Positions 44,531-55,692 are shown, counted from the first letter of the stretch. The stretch: DNA of 64,000 nucleotides from Cricetomys ansorgei (GCA_026225945.1 JAMJFZ010001815.1:2246001-2310000); one strand, 5' to 3'. Notes: a model not told the origin generated them from the sequence alone. Numbers and translations: made by a program.

Positions 44531-44729
44531 AATGAGGCCAGGCACCAGTCCCTACATCAAGGGTGGGCTAGGCAGCTGGGCAGGAGAAAAAGAAACTTTG
44601 TTTTGAAATCCTGAAGATTTGACCAAGGAAACATCCACAGGAGTCATTGCTGCAGGACAGAAAGGAGACTCATGACTGAGAAGCATACCCAAGGCCTGCT
44701 AGAGGAGAACCAGTCTTCCGATGATAGTG

Positions 44730-44755
44730 CTGTGTGTGTGTGTGTGTGTGTGTGT
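44730..44755. repeat. (TG)n microsatellite
   Basis: Thirteen pure TG units. An A-rich low-complexity stretch lies nearby at 44814-44855. Confidence 0.97.
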
Positions 44756-45215
44756 ATTTGTCTTCAGTTTTTGAACCTTACATGTGTCATATACAAAAAA
44801 CCCAATCTCATAGCAAAAAAGGGAAAAAGAACAAAAAAAAGAAATAAAAAATAAAAGGCTTGGGTTTGATTTTTGAGACACTAGTTTTTGTTATAGGAGC
44901 ATCCTGACTCCCCAGCCCTGGTCTTTCCTGGGTGGTAGACAAATCCAGATGTGTGTGTGTTTCATTGAGGACGGCCATTTTCATCCTGGACGCAGCCATG
45001 GACAGAATGGCTACATTGTTTTATTTTGTTTTAGACTTTTACAAAGGGCAGACCCTTTAACTCCACACTCATTACAGTTGTTAAGTTTTCGAGGAAAAGG
45101 CTGGCCTGGTTGCACTCTCCAAAGTGTATTTTTATTCTTTACCATTTTAAAATAAACTCCAGTGTCCATCTACATAAGTTTTATGGATCTAGATTTAACA
45201 CTGTTGATGTGAAAC

Positions 45216-45397
45216 AGTAGAGAAACCAATGTGCATGAGAGAAATGGACACAGTAGAGCAACCTACGTGCACAGCAGAGACATAACCACAGTGGAGAAGC
45301 CAATGTGCACATGAGAAAAATGGACATAGTAGAGAAACCAATGTGCACGGGAGGGAGATGGGCACAGTAGAGAAACTCATCGCGCAGGAGGGCAATC
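45216..45397. repeat. Minisatellite, 38-bp unit, about 4.7 copies
   Basis: Units start AGTAGAGAAACCAATGTGCA and lie at 45216-45251 (36 bp), 45252-45289, 45290-45327, 45328-45365 (38 bp each) and a partial unit to about 45397. Units are 75-85% alike by eye, so the array is not recent. The minus-strand frame across it (45195-45437) simply encodes the repeat in Ser/Cys/His-rich form. Confidence 0.92.
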
Positions 45398-45529
45398 GAG
45401 AGGAAGTACTGTGGTTTTCCAGGAAGAAACTTTGCAAGAAAAAGCATTATTTTCAAAAGGAATATGTATGATGTATTGAATAAGATGTGCTGTTTTAACC
45501 TGTGCTGATTGGTTGGCTTTTTTTTTTTC

Positions 45530-45897
45530 TTTTTTGTCAACCTGATACAAACCCAAGTGATCTGGGAAGAGGAACCCTCAGTTGATAAATTACTCCCATT
45601 TGCCTGTGGTCATGACTGTGGGGGCATTTTACATAACTGTCAGTTGATGTGGGAGTGACTCTGCCCACAGTCTGAGCAGGTGGTCCTGGTTCATATAAGA
45701 AAGCAGGCTGAGCAAGCTACAGAGAGCAAGCCAGTAAGCAGTATTTCTCTACGGCCTCTGCTCCAGTTTCTGCCTTGAGTTCCTGCCTTGATTCCCCTCG
45801 GTGGTAGATGTGGAAGTAAAAGCCAAATAAACCTTTCCTCCTTGAAATTGTTTTCAGCCATGTCTTATCACAGCGACAGAGAAGCAAACCAGAACAT
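45530..45897 (+). mobile_element. MaLR-like rodent LTR (type A)
   Basis: 'TTTTGTCAACCTGATACAAA', 'CAGGTGGTCCTGGTTCATAT', 'AGAAAGCAGGCTGAGCAAGC', AATAAA at about 45826 and a final 'TATCACAGCGACAGAGAAGC' define a near-complete copy of about 365 bp. Confidence 0.68.
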
Positions 45898-46043
45898 TAA
45901 AATGAGCAAAGAATTATGCTTATACTGATACTGATTATGAATACTTGTATTTGTGCCCATAATCGATTCCTAAGAGCAAATTTGCTGTGTGTGTGCTCAC
46001 ATGCCCAAGATCAGCAATGGTGTCTTATTCAGCCACTCTCTCT
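45898..46043. other. Unassigned spacer
   Basis: AT-rich, no feature seen. Confidence 0.5.
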
Positions 46044-46258
46044 TTTTTTTGAGACTAGATCTCTCACTACACCTGGAGCTCATCAGTTTAGTTAGGGTAG
46101 CTGCCCAATGACCTCCAGAGATCAACTGGCTCTGGCTCCCCAGCACCAGGACTGCAGGTACAAGCCACCATGCCCAGGTTTTCATGGAGATACTGAGAAC
46201 TTTTGGTCCTCGTGCCTGCAGAGCAAGCACCTTACTAACTGAGCCATCCCCCCCAGCC
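46044..46258 (-). mobile_element. B4A-type SINE
   Basis: The plus strand shows the reversed B1-like part ('TTGAGACTAGATCTCTCACT', 'CAGCACCAGGACTGCAGGTA', 'CAAGCCACCATGCCCAGG'), then the reversed tRNA-like part ('GTCCTCGTGCCTGCAGAGCA', 'AAGCACCTTACTAACTGAGC', 'CATCCCCCCCAGCCCC'). Essentially full length. Confidence 0.85.
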
Positions 46259-46426
46259 CCAAGTCTGCCTTTTGGTCACCCCTGTCTTCCTGCTGCCCAT
46301 GCAGAGCTCCTGTCAGCACTCTGGAGGGAGCTGTGTAGCTCCTGCATCAGTTCTCATCATTCTGGTCATTGTATTATCTGTGATTTCTCAAATGTTAAAA
46401 AAAAAAATCATTCAGAATCAGGCTAG

Positions 46427-46640
46427 AGAGATGACTCTACAGTTAAAAGCACTTTCTGACATTCTGGAGGACGCAGGCCAAGTAGCTCATGACCTCCTGT
46501 AACCTCAGCTCCGAGGGATCTGACGCTTACTTCTAGCTTCCATGGGAACCCACATACATGTGGCATGCATTCACACAGATACACAGAAACACATACGTAT
46601 ATATAAGTAATAAACACAAAATAAATATTTTAAAAATATC
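46427..46640 (+). mobile_element. B3 SINE
   Basis: 'CAGGCTAGAGAGATGACTCT', 'ACAGTTAAAAGCAC', 'AGTAGCTCATGACCTCCTGT' and 'AACCTCAGCTCCGAGGGATC' follow B3 in order, ending in a CA-rich section and an A-rich tail (AATAAACACAAAATAAAT). Confidence 0.88.
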
Positions 46641-46732
46641 CAGCCAAATTTAATTTCAAAACTCTTCTGCCTCCAGTTCAAAGCTCAGCACTCTCGTAGC
46701 TCAGTCCTGGATCAAGGAAGTCTGCAATCCAG

Positions 46733-46767
46733 CATGTGTGTGTGTATATGTATGTGTGTGTGTGTAC

Positions 46768-46803
<36 letters not shown>

Positions 46804-46850
46804 ATGGTATATATGTATATATTTTGCTGGACATACACATATGCACATAT
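46733..46850. repeat. Compound (TG)n/(TA)n microsatellite
   Basis: Alternating TGTGTGTG and TATATATA blocks, including about 11 TA units near 46770-46790. Confidence 0.96.
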
Positions 46851-47308
46851 ATATGGTAAATTAATTACATGATTTTGGCCCAAATTCTTTGTCAGGTAAC
46901 TTTGAAGTTTCTACAACGAGGAATGTAGACTGTAGCTCACAATTTCAGTGTGATCGTGGTGGTTGTGCTCAGGCCAAGGAGTTTAAAGAAGAGGGCTATG
47001 AAAGACACAGCCAAGTTCACTTTTCCTCATGTGGTTGGCTGTTGTCTTGGAAGGGAATGCCTTTCTAGGCCACTGGGGACAGGAGAAGGACAGGACACAT
47101 GGGAACTGAGCCTTACAATTAACATCGCAACAAAGCTAGAGGACAAAGCTCTGATGTGACCCCAAGATGTACAAACAAACTGAGACAAGTCAAACTTGGG
47201 TAAAACTAGAAAACACCTATCCTTAAGACTCATAACCTAGAAAAAAATCATTATTGTTGCTGTTAAAGAAGTTGACACTAGAGGGGAAGTTCGGTCAGGG
47301 AAGATTGT
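46851..47308. other. Unassigned sequence
   Basis: Nothing recognised. Confidence 0.5.
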
Positions 47309-47421
47309 GTGTATGCTCATGTGTGTGCACATATGTGTGTGTGTACGTGTGTGTGCGCACATATGTGTGTGCATGTGTGTGTGCTCATGAGTGTGCATGT
47401 GTAAATGTGTGTGTGTGATAG
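47309..47421. repeat. Degenerate (TG)n with GTGCGCACAT motifs
   Basis: Over 110 bp of mostly alternating purine-pyrimidine sequence (GTGTGCACATATGTGTG, GTGTGTGCGCACATATG), which favours Z-DNA. Confidence 0.93.
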
Positions 47422-48419
47422 TTTCAGTTCTAGGTGGCAGGTTCTAGAAAAAAAAGTGAAGAATCATTTGGAAAATCTGTCTTCTAAAGTAATGGAAAAG
47501 ACAGGGATGGATATTTCTTGCAAATTTGTAAAGTTGGGAAGAGAGACTTCTAGGCAAAACACTGACAGCAACAGCTATGTCTTGCCAGCTGGGTGTGACT
47601 GAGAACTATAAAAAAGGCATGACTTTAGAACAAATGACCTTATTTGCAAGAATTCAAATGCGATATAAATACTATGAGACTTCACAGTTGGAAAATAAAA
47701 GCATTTTCTTATCTTCAACTTCTCTAGCCAGGAAAACATTCTCAGACTAAAATAAAAAATCATGTCCAAGAGTGTTGTCAGTTAAGCATGGCCTCAGATA
47801 AAACCCAAGCCAAGGAGGGAGTCATGAGATATTTGTGAAGAAAGGATCCGGCTAATTCCTGTTACAGTCTCTGAGCTAAATGGAAGGCCTCTGGGCTCAA
47901 TGGGCATACTCTGCCAGGGCCCGCCCAACATCCCCAAAGCATCGGAGGTTAAGTATGGACAGTCAGGCTTTCCAGGAAGGTGGAAGCAGGCTTGAAACAT
48001 GGTAGGCAATGAGTCCAGATGTTCTGCAAATCCACAAAACCTTTGTGAGAGCCGTGCTAGTCAGTGTGCCAGCAGCTGGGAGGCAAAGGGACGGAGGAAG
48101 GGGGGACAGTGTTTCATGCCGTTAGACAGCTGATTTTCATACCTGGGTACTATTCTGAACATATTGTTCAAAGGCCCTATTTTCCAGCTCTCTCTTTAGA
48201 TTTGGCAGAAAAAGCTGACAGAAACAAAAAGACACTTCAAGGAGCAGAGCCAGAGACTTTTGATAGCAATGAACTCTCCAGGGAACATACTTGAGCCTCA
48301 GGCAAGGACCTATTCCTGGCATGGGCTAGGGAGCCCTGGTCATGGTTTCTCAGCAATATCTCAGAATTCCTGTCAAGCAGAGTGATCACGTGCTTCTCAT
48401 TGATCCTGGTTTAAGATTT
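47422..48419. other. Unassigned unique sequence
   Basis: No recognised gene or repeat. Confidence 0.5.
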
Positions 48420-48548
48420 TATTGGGGTGGGGGGCAAGTACTATGAAGGCCAGAAGAGGACACATAAGGGCTTGCCCTTTGAGTCTGATATCTCAGTTGA
48501 ACAGGACTTTGGCATCCAGACAGGGTCAATGAGTCATCTCTTTCTTTC
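48420..48548 (-). mobile_element. B3/B2-type SINE fragment
   Basis: 'TGAAGGCCAGAAGAGGACAC' and a terminal 'CAATGAGTCATCTCTTTC' (reversed head GAGATGACTCATTG) fit a reversed B3/B2. The middle is diverged. Confidence 0.6.
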
Positions 48549-48559
48549 AGTCGCTGACT

Positions 48560-48957
48560 AGTTTGATGTCAACTTGACACAAGCTAGCGTTATCTGAAAA
48601 GAGGAAACCTCAATTAACCTCAATTGAGAGATTGCCTCCCTAAGATCCAGCTGCAAGGCATTTTCTTAATTAATAATTGATGAGGGCGGGCCCCGTCCAT
48701 TGTGGGTGGTGCTGTCCCCGAGCTGATGGTCCTGAGCTCTATAAAAAAGCAAGCTGGGCAAACCAAAATGAACAAGGCAGTAAGCAGCACCCCTCCATGG
48801 TCTCTGCATCAGCTCCTACCTCCAGGTTCCAGCCCTGGTTCCTGTCTTGACTTCCTTCAGTGATGGAAAACAACATGGAAGCATAAGCCAGACAAACCCT
48901 TTCCTCCCCAGGTCACTTTTGGCCATGATGTCTCATCACAGCGACAGAAACCCAAGG
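48560..48957 (+). mobile_element. MaLR-like rodent LTR (type A), well preserved
   Basis: The best-preserved type A copy here: 'TTTGATGTCAACTTGACACA', 'CAATTGAGAGATTGCCTCCC', 'TCCATTGTGGGTGGTGCTGT', 'CAAGGCAGTAAGCAGCACCC', 'CATGATGTCTCATCACAGCG'. About 395 bp. Clear preservation suggests it is younger than most elements nearby. Confidence 0.72.
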
Positions 48958-48974
48958 CAGGAGGTTTGGTTAGT

Positions 48975-49850
48975 TGAGTCGAGGATCTGTCAATCTTGTG
49001 AACCTCCTCAAAGGAGCAGCTCGTAGATTCATTGGTTCTTTATATCATTTTCTTCATTCCTATCTCATTAATTGTGCTCTGATTTTTATTACCTCTTGCC
49101 ATCTGCCAACTTCGAGTGTGTTTTGTTCCTGTTTTTCCAAATTCTTGAGTTCTATCATTACTTGATTTAACTGTGCTCTTTCTGATTTTTTTAATGTAGG
49201 CGCTCAGAGCTGTACATTTCCCTCACCGGATTTATTTTGTTGTGCTGTGTTTTCATTTTCATTTAGTTCCAAGAATTTTTTTAAAATTTCTTCTTTAACC
49301 ATTCATCATTCGGTAATGTGTTGTTTAATCTCTATGAGTTTGTATACTTACGAGAGATCTGTTTGCTGCCAATCTCAAGTTTTATTTTACTGTGGTCAAA
49401 TAGGATACACAGTGTTATTTCCATTTTTCTGAATTTGTTAATATCTGTTTTTGTCTCTGGCTATGTTCTATTTTAGAGAGGCTTCCATGGCCTACTAAGT
49501 AGAATGTATATGTTTTGGTGTTTGGGTGGAATTTTCTGTAGATATCTGCTAAGTCCTTTTGATATATGATGTTATTTAATTCTGATGTTTCCTTGTTTTT
49601 GTCCAGGCGACCTGTCTGTTGACTGAAATCACCTGCTCTTAATGAGTTGATGTTCATTTGTGTCATTATTCCACTTTTTGTGAAATCAGATGCCTCAGAG
49701 TTTGGTGTGCCTATGTTCTATATTAAAATTTCTCTTTGATTAAAGATATTATAATATTTCTTTGATTGGAATCAAGTGACTTCTGTATCTCTTCTGATTA
49801 GTTTAAGTTTGAAGTCTTGTCCCGAATATGTATTCTCCCCTTGAGCCTCA
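48975..49850 (-). mobile_element. LINE-1 ORF2 fragment, endonuclease to early RT region
   Basis: Minus-strand translation of 49415-49666 includes ADIYRKFHPNTKTYTFYLVG and then HGSLSKIEH, aligning with the L1 endonuclease segment that normally ends in the catalytic S.IDH motif. Here the aspartate reads as glutamate and flanking frames are broken. Plus-strand landmarks are 'GTCAATCTTGTGAACCTCC', 'GGATTTATTTTGTTGTGCTG' and 'TTCTGTAGATATCTGCTAAG'. It is a dead copy of about 875 bp. Confidence 0.85.
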
Positions 49851-50054
49851 TTGAAAAAACCCCCACATAAATCTCTGGGCTTCTATCTCAGGCCACAATT
49901 TTAACCCAAAAAGGTATTAAATATTTCCTAATAAGTTGTAAAAAAAAAAATATGGAAGCAATTTAAAGGATTAGGAAGAAAGCATTCATTATTGGCATCA
50001 TCTGGGCGTGCCTAACTATAGTTGCTTACTCCATTCTAAGCCGGACTGCTTTCC
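49851..50054. other. Unassigned spacer
   Basis: AT-rich; nothing recognised. Confidence 0.5.
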
Positions 50055-50078
50055 GTGTGTGTGTGTGTGTGTGTGTGT
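50055..50078. repeat. (GT)n microsatellite
   Basis: Twelve pure GT units. Confidence 0.97.
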
Positions 50079-50329
50079 AAAACATCAAACAAAGAAAATC
50101 AAATTCAAAACAAATTAAGAGAATTTCTGTGTTGAGAGAAGTCAGATTCTGTGTTTGGAGCCAACCACACTTTTTCTTCATACATAACATCCAATTAATA
50201 AGGTTCAGGAGATTAAATGGCACAGTCAACTAAAAATATAATTTGATAAATAGAACGAGACAGAACATGGGGACTCTGTTTTACTTTGAGGGTCAGGCAA
50301 CTACTAAATTTTAAGAAACTCCCTATCCA

Positions 50330-51130
50330 CCCCAGTGTTTTTAATTATAATTAAAGCAAAACTGGACAATAAAACACCGTGCACATCAGACAGAAGATCT
50401 ACAACCAAACAGGTTGTCAAACACCAACACAATTTTTATATAATTCTAGCAAAGTTGAAAGAGAAAAACTGTCCTACAGCCACCCCCAAATGTCAGCTGC
50501 AGACAGAAAAATTGGGTTGCTGTTTGATTCAATCACCCATTTCTGTTTTTTATCAGGCTCTTGGGCTCTTGAGGGTAATTACCAGGCAAGGCAGTTTGCT
50601 GTTTGCTTCTGTTTTGGAAGAACCCGATAGAGGGTAAACAGTCTCAGCGCTTACTTCCTAAGCTGATTAGCAGAGTTATTCAAACCAATCTGCTGTCTGA
50701 AGCTGACTGGAGTGCACATAAATTTAACATTCCAGCCTCATAAGGAAGCTCTTGCTCCCCCCCTCCCCCCGTTTTCTTAATCTACATGCCGACAGGCACA
50801 CGCGTGCATACAGCTCTGCTCCACTATTAAGCAATCTAGTCACCAGAAAATGGCGCTAATCATCCATTAATCCATTTCATTACTTTTCTGGAGGGTCAAA
50901 AACCACCATGTGTTCAGTCCTGTAAGACCAAACATAAAACGAACTGTGTCCCAGAACGCCTTGGTATTTGTAGTTATTTGTGTGGGCTCGGGGAGGAAGC
51001 GCCTCAGATACAATTAGGGCAGCCTATAGTTTGATAAGACTTTACACAGTGCGTAAAAACTGACAATTACAACTCCCAGGAGTCTCCGCTGATTTAATAA
51101 GATTTAATGAGTATGGCAGTTGTGGATGCT
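50330..51130. other. Candidate conserved non-coding block
   Basis: An 800-bp repeat-free stretch with TAATTA/ATTA-rich clusters ('TTAATTATAATTAAAGC', 'GCTAATCATCCATTAATCCA', 'GATTTAATAAGATTTAATGA'), octamer-like and CAATTA words ('TGACAATTACAACTCCCAGG', 'ATACAATTAGGGCAGCC') and retained CpGs. No frame exceeds about 100 codons. The composition resembles distal developmental enhancers; this is inference only. Confidence 0.4.
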
Positions 51131-52712
51131 AAAATAGAAGTGGAAATGTGTTCTGGAGCTCTGTGCAGAGATGCCACCTCACCCCCTCAATCTCGGCTCC
51201 TTTTCCACTGACTTGAAGAGTGCTACAGAAACCCCATCAACGCGGTATACTCCTCTTAGCTCCGGCTTTAAACCACTTCACTGCTTTCCAAACCCTTTGG
51301 TGTCACTTGTCCTCTGCGTCTCCCATCAGCTTTCTCCCACAGGCCTGCCTCCAAAACAGAAATTACCATAAAGAGCCTCTTCAGCCAGCAGCTCTCAGCC
51401 TCTACTCACATGCAAAATCTTACTATTGCACTGCACGGCAAGCAAATACTCAACAAATACTGTCATGCATTTCACCAGGAAACAGGAAAAAAGGAAGTTG
51501 GTTCAGCTCATACAAGTCTCTGGGCCACCATTTCCCAGGCATGTAGGGCAGGCTGAGGGAGGCAGCCAAGAGCCTGCCTTGCAGTCCACAGTCCAGCTAG
51601 CAGACCATCTGAATCTCCTCTCTGGCTCCCCAGATTCATTAACTTAACTGAGCTATCATAGGACTGTACCAAACTTTCCAACGCTGCTGTGATTTTTAAG
51701 CGGTATTTGGTGTCTATCCACCCAAGCATTTGTTAATTATCGCTAGTATGTCATTGTTACAAATATATCTGCAATGAAAATAAATCCCACCATCACCACC
51801 ACCACCCTGCCCCTACAATTGGTAGGACAGGCCCTCAAAAAATGAAGATACTTTGTATAGCACTCAGTGAACGGCTGTGTTGGCAAGTAATACAGGCAGC
51901 CAAGATAAAACAGATCATAATCTGAAATAGAGAGCGACTGGACACCAGTTTCCTTCACACATTAGCACAGATGAAGCCAAAAGATTAACCTATCACCTAG
52001 AAGGCATGACTTTAACACAGACCACCAGGACATGGGTCACCACTCAGCCTCAGAAGTATCTAACACATTCTTTGAACTGCTCCTCATGACATTTTTCCTT
52101 TCCATCAAAATCTGGGAAAAAATTAGGAACTTAGCCCAGGAGGAAGAGTTAAGTGAGCATCCTGGCTGGCTTGTCCCCTCCTCTCTCTGTTGTTTCTGGG
52201 ATATCATGTACCTTAGTGGAGCCTAGGAATCTTGCTATTCCAGCTCAAAACCTAGGAACTCAATTTCTCTGTTCTTGTTTTGTTTCTGATGAGAGTAAGG
52301 AAAAAATAGCTGTAGCATAAAATGAACATAAAACACTGAAAGATAATCACGCTGGAGATACTAATCAGCTCCTAATTGAAGATGAGAAATCTACAACTCA
52401 AATATTTACTTCCTCCATGTATTCATTCAGGTAGTGAGCATCTCCCGGGCACCCCGTTCTCATCTACAACACTCATTTTAAAGACAATCAGAATTTAAAA
52501 GAGAAAACAAGACATCTGACTGTCTGAATGAAATAATAACAAATCCAAAAGCAATGTTTAATTTTCTTTAAAAACAAGCCCTGCTCTATTGAGACATAAT
52601 TTATAAATCATACAATTTACTCACTTAAATGTATAATTCATTGGATTCTTACATTTTAATTAATTAAAAATTACAGTAAAATAGAAATGCCATAGAATAC
52701 ATGTTGCATTTT
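51131..52712. other. Unassigned, repeat-poor sequence
   Basis: No recognised repeat or gene. Segments around 51650-51790 and 52330-52420 have the same AT-rich, ATTA-bearing character as the preceding block ('GTTAATTATCGCTAGTATGT', 'GATAATCACGCTGGAGATAC'). Confidence 0.45.
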
Positions 52713-52858
52713 GTATTTTGCTATAGGTTCTCCCTAGACAGCCCAGGCTGGCCTGGAATTCACTATGTAGCCAAAGCCAACCTTTAGCTTGTAGTCCTGC
52801 TACCTTAGTTTCCCAACTGTAGGGGTCAAGGCGCTGCCACCCTTACCCAGCTCAGCTT
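52713..52858 (-). mobile_element. Old B1 SINE
   Basis: 'GGTTCTCCCTAGACAGCCCA', 'GGCTGGCCTGGAATTCACTA', 'TGTAGTCCTGCTACCTTAGT' and 'CGCTGCCACCCTTACCCAGC' follow the reversed B1. Confidence 0.85.
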
Positions 52859-53177
52859 TTCGCCTTCCCAGGATTCCATGACATGCATTGTATTTGAAAT
52901 GCCTTGCACTCAGCTCATTTGCACAACTCTTTCCATTTCACGACAAAGCTCTCAGAGTATTTTGTAGAACCCAGTGCCTTCCCTCCCCAGGCCCTGCAGT
53001 CCCTGCTCTGTTCTTCTTACAACTTGCATATCCTAGATACGCCGTGTGATGATATAATACAATAGCTATCCTTTCCACAAGACAGTATGATTTTTAACCA
53101 TACAGCTACTGAGAATAACTGGAGGGAAGGGGGTAGAGAGACTCAAACAAGAAAGGAGCAGGACAGTGGCTTGGGTC
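52859..53177. other. Unassigned sequence
   Basis: Nothing recognised. Confidence 0.5.
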
Positions 53178-53378
53178 GTGTCCCTTTTGGGAGTTGAACA
53201 ACCCTTTCACATGGGTCACCTAAGACCATCCGCATGTCAGATGTTTACATTATGATTGATAGCAGTAGCAAAATTACAGTCATGAAGTAGCAACAAAAAT
53301 AATTTTATGGTTGGGGGTCACCACAAAATGAGGAACTGTATTAAAGGGCCACAGCAGTAGGAAGGTTGAGAAGCACTG
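53178..53378 (-). mobile_element. URR1-type hAT-Charlie MITE
   Basis: The plus strand ends with the reversed terminus 'AGGAAGGTTGAGAAGCACTG' and contains 'TTTTATGGTTGGGGGTCACC', 'GAGGAACTGTATTAAAGGGC'. The other end (about 53178-53195) is decayed. Confidence 0.9.
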
Positions 53379-53840
53379 GTTTAGGAGGCTGACCGGCGGC
53401 CAGGTAAGAAATTCCAGAGTGACAGGACAATGGGCCATCACTGCAGGGGTCTTGGGGACAGTGAGGCTGTCGGGTAGGTCCCTGTACTAGCTGGCTCTGA
53501 GAGGAATTCCATCAAGGCATACCATCAACCCCTCAGCACAGGACGGGAAGCCCTCCTATTGTTTAGAAACAATAATAATCAAGCTGAGTATCTAAGCTGT
53601 GAGTCTGAAAATGAAGCATCTCAAGAAATTGCTCTTTTCAACACCCACAAACAGTGATAGACTGTAATGAATATTTCTGTGCCACACATTATTCTCAGAG
53701 TACAGACAAGAGAGAGACACTCCAGTCTAGAAGGCTGACAATGAACTAAAAAATAAAATAGCCAGACCACTTCAGATACGAATTATTATAAAGAATGCAG
53801 TACAATGCATGGCTCATTATACAAGTAGGATTTTCCTCAC
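53379..53840. other. Unassigned sequence
   Basis: Nothing recognised. Confidence 0.5.
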
Positions 53841-54084
53841 ACATGCAGGGCTGGAGATTCATACTGGATACGCTTCATACATGCAGGGCTGAGCGTTCAT
53901 ACCAGATGCCCCTGACACACGCAGGGCTGGAGATTCATACTGGATACTCTTCATACATGCAGGGCTAAACGTTCATACCAGATGCCCCTGACACACGCAG
54001 GGCTGGTGGTTCATACTGGATGTCCCTCACGCAGGTAGAGCTGAGGGTTCACACTGCATGCTCTTCACACATACAGGACTGATG
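53841..54084. repeat. Minisatellite, 38-bp unit in 76-bp dimers, about 6.4 copies
   Basis: Units lie at 53841-53878, 53879-53916, 53917-53954, 53955-53992, 53993-54028 and 54029-54068, plus a partial. All share ACANGCAGGGCTG...TTCATAC. Units 1 and 3 (GGAGATTCATACTGGATAC) resemble each other more than their neighbours, as do units 2 and 4 (GTTCATACCAGATGCCCCTG), so the array grew as a 76-bp dimer. Unit 6 is 40 bp and more diverged. Confidence 0.95.
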
Positions 54085-54997
54085 TTACTGAGGACACAGA
54101 GACGAGCTCTGAGGACACAGTACTTGATATGTAAGCTGATTGGCAGGATCTGGGAAAGCAAATGTCTAGACAGAGTAAGAGGAATCTCCAGAGGTCACAA
54201 GCCCCACCTGTGGGAAAAGCAGGTACTAGGGCTCAGACCAGAGTCAGAGAGGAGGGGACAGGATAGAGGGTTCTGTTACCAAATCTCATTCTCCTTGGAA
54301 TGACTTTATCCAACTTTTAAGACATTCCACAAGGGAAATTAATATTCAGTATGCATTATTTTATTATTTCTTTTTACAATTTCATGTATGTGTCCCTTGA
54401 CCACTGTTTCTGCATTCATTCAAAAGCAGAGGTGATGTGCTCAGCAAGGGAAGAAATAAAACATTATTCTAATTAAGAATGTGTCTAAGTTGGCCTGAGA
54501 GGTGGGGAATCTGGAGAAAGCGGATGATGGGTAGGATAGTCTGGGGTTATGCTAGCAGGACCATTTCAGGATGCTACAGGGAAAGAGGTGGCAGGAACAG
54601 GAGAGGGCTAATGGCTGGCCCTCGGTTGTGAGTGAGAATTAAAATGTTATGAAACAAACACAACTGAAAAAAAAAAGCCTATGCTGAGAAATACAAGCAT
54701 AAAAAATGAGTTTACAAAATACGAATTTGGCAGTGGATAACTGTAGCTGAAGGAAGAATTCGTGAACCTGCAAATACATCCAAGATAGCTGATGGGATTG
54801 CTTGGTGGGCAGCGCACCTGCCGCAAAGCCTGGGCATCTGAGTGCTTTCTCCAGGACCAACGGGGTGAAGGGAAAAATTAACCTTCCTCGTCTCTTTAAT
54901 TTCTCTCCCTTCCTTCCTTTTGCAACTCACAAATTACTTCAAATACTCTTCTCCTAAGAATTTTCACCAGTATCTCAGGGCGTGTGAACTCCTTCTG
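54085..54997. other. Unassigned unique sequence
   Basis: No recognised gene or repeat. Confidence 0.5.
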
Positions 54998-55022
54998 TTG
55001 TTTTTTTTTTTTTTTTTTTTTA
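54998..55022. repeat. Poly-T tract
   Basis: A run of about 22 T residues. No retroposon is recognisable on its right side, so its origin is unclear. Confidence 0.9.
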
Positions 55023-55548
55023 TATTTTCTAATCATATTGTCTTGCACTCAGAGAAGAGCCGAATGATTCCAGCTCTTTGAAACTGGTTGAGACGCCTGT
55101 TGATGAACACACAGTGCATCCTTTGCAAAGTTCCACACGCACGAAGAAACTGTGTTCTTTGTCATGTGCCAATCTCTTTGTAAAATTAGATCAGAGTTGT
55201 CAGCTGCAGTTTTCAAAACTTCTAAGATCTGTTTGGAAGTTTGAATCATCGTCTCCTCCGGCGATGTGGTTCTGCAGGCTTCTTCTAATATTCTGTCTTC
55301 TTTGCTTTACAAACTTGGAAACTGTCTTTCCCAAATACACAGTTTTTACAAACACAATTTCCCAGAGAACATTTGAATTTGTTTCCTGTGAAATGTTTTT
55401 TTTTTTTTTCCTCTTCATGATTTTGTGGCTATTCACATTTCTTTATCACTTTTTAAACATTTGCCTGGTATATATTTTATAGGCTCTTGTCTTTCTGTCT
55501 CTTTCCTTGTTGTCTAAACTGTTACTTCCACTGATGTGAACACACTTC
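55023..55548. other. Unassigned sequence
   Basis: A 134-codon plus-strand frame (55078-55482) covers most of this interval. It crosses a T12 run and its translation is hydrophobic only because the DNA is T-rich; I recognise no protein. Confidence 0.45.
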
Positions 55549-55692
55549 AGCCTAGATAGGGTAATGGATGCCTGCAGTCCCAGCACTCAAGATGTTGAGG
55601 TAGAAATATCGTAAGTTTGAGGCCAGCCTAGACTACGCAGAGAAAGGAAGTCAGATGCACTGCATCGAAAGATTCTGTTTAAGAAAAATCCA
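55549..55692 (+). mobile_element. B1 SINE
   Basis: 'TGGATGCCTGCAGTCCCAGC', 'ACTCAAGATGTTGAGG', 'GTTTGAGGCCAGCCTAGACT' and 'AAGATTCTGTTTAAGAAAAA' follow B1 order with several indels. Confidence 0.87.

Noticed and set aside
45195..45540. Overlapping 119- and 80-codon minus-strand frames with repeated Ser/Cys/His motifs
   Set aside because: They are the translation of the 38-bp minisatellite, not a repeat protein gene.
53841..54084. CRISPR-like regularly spaced repeat
   Set aside because: The units are contiguous with no unique spacers and the host is a mammal; it is a minisatellite.
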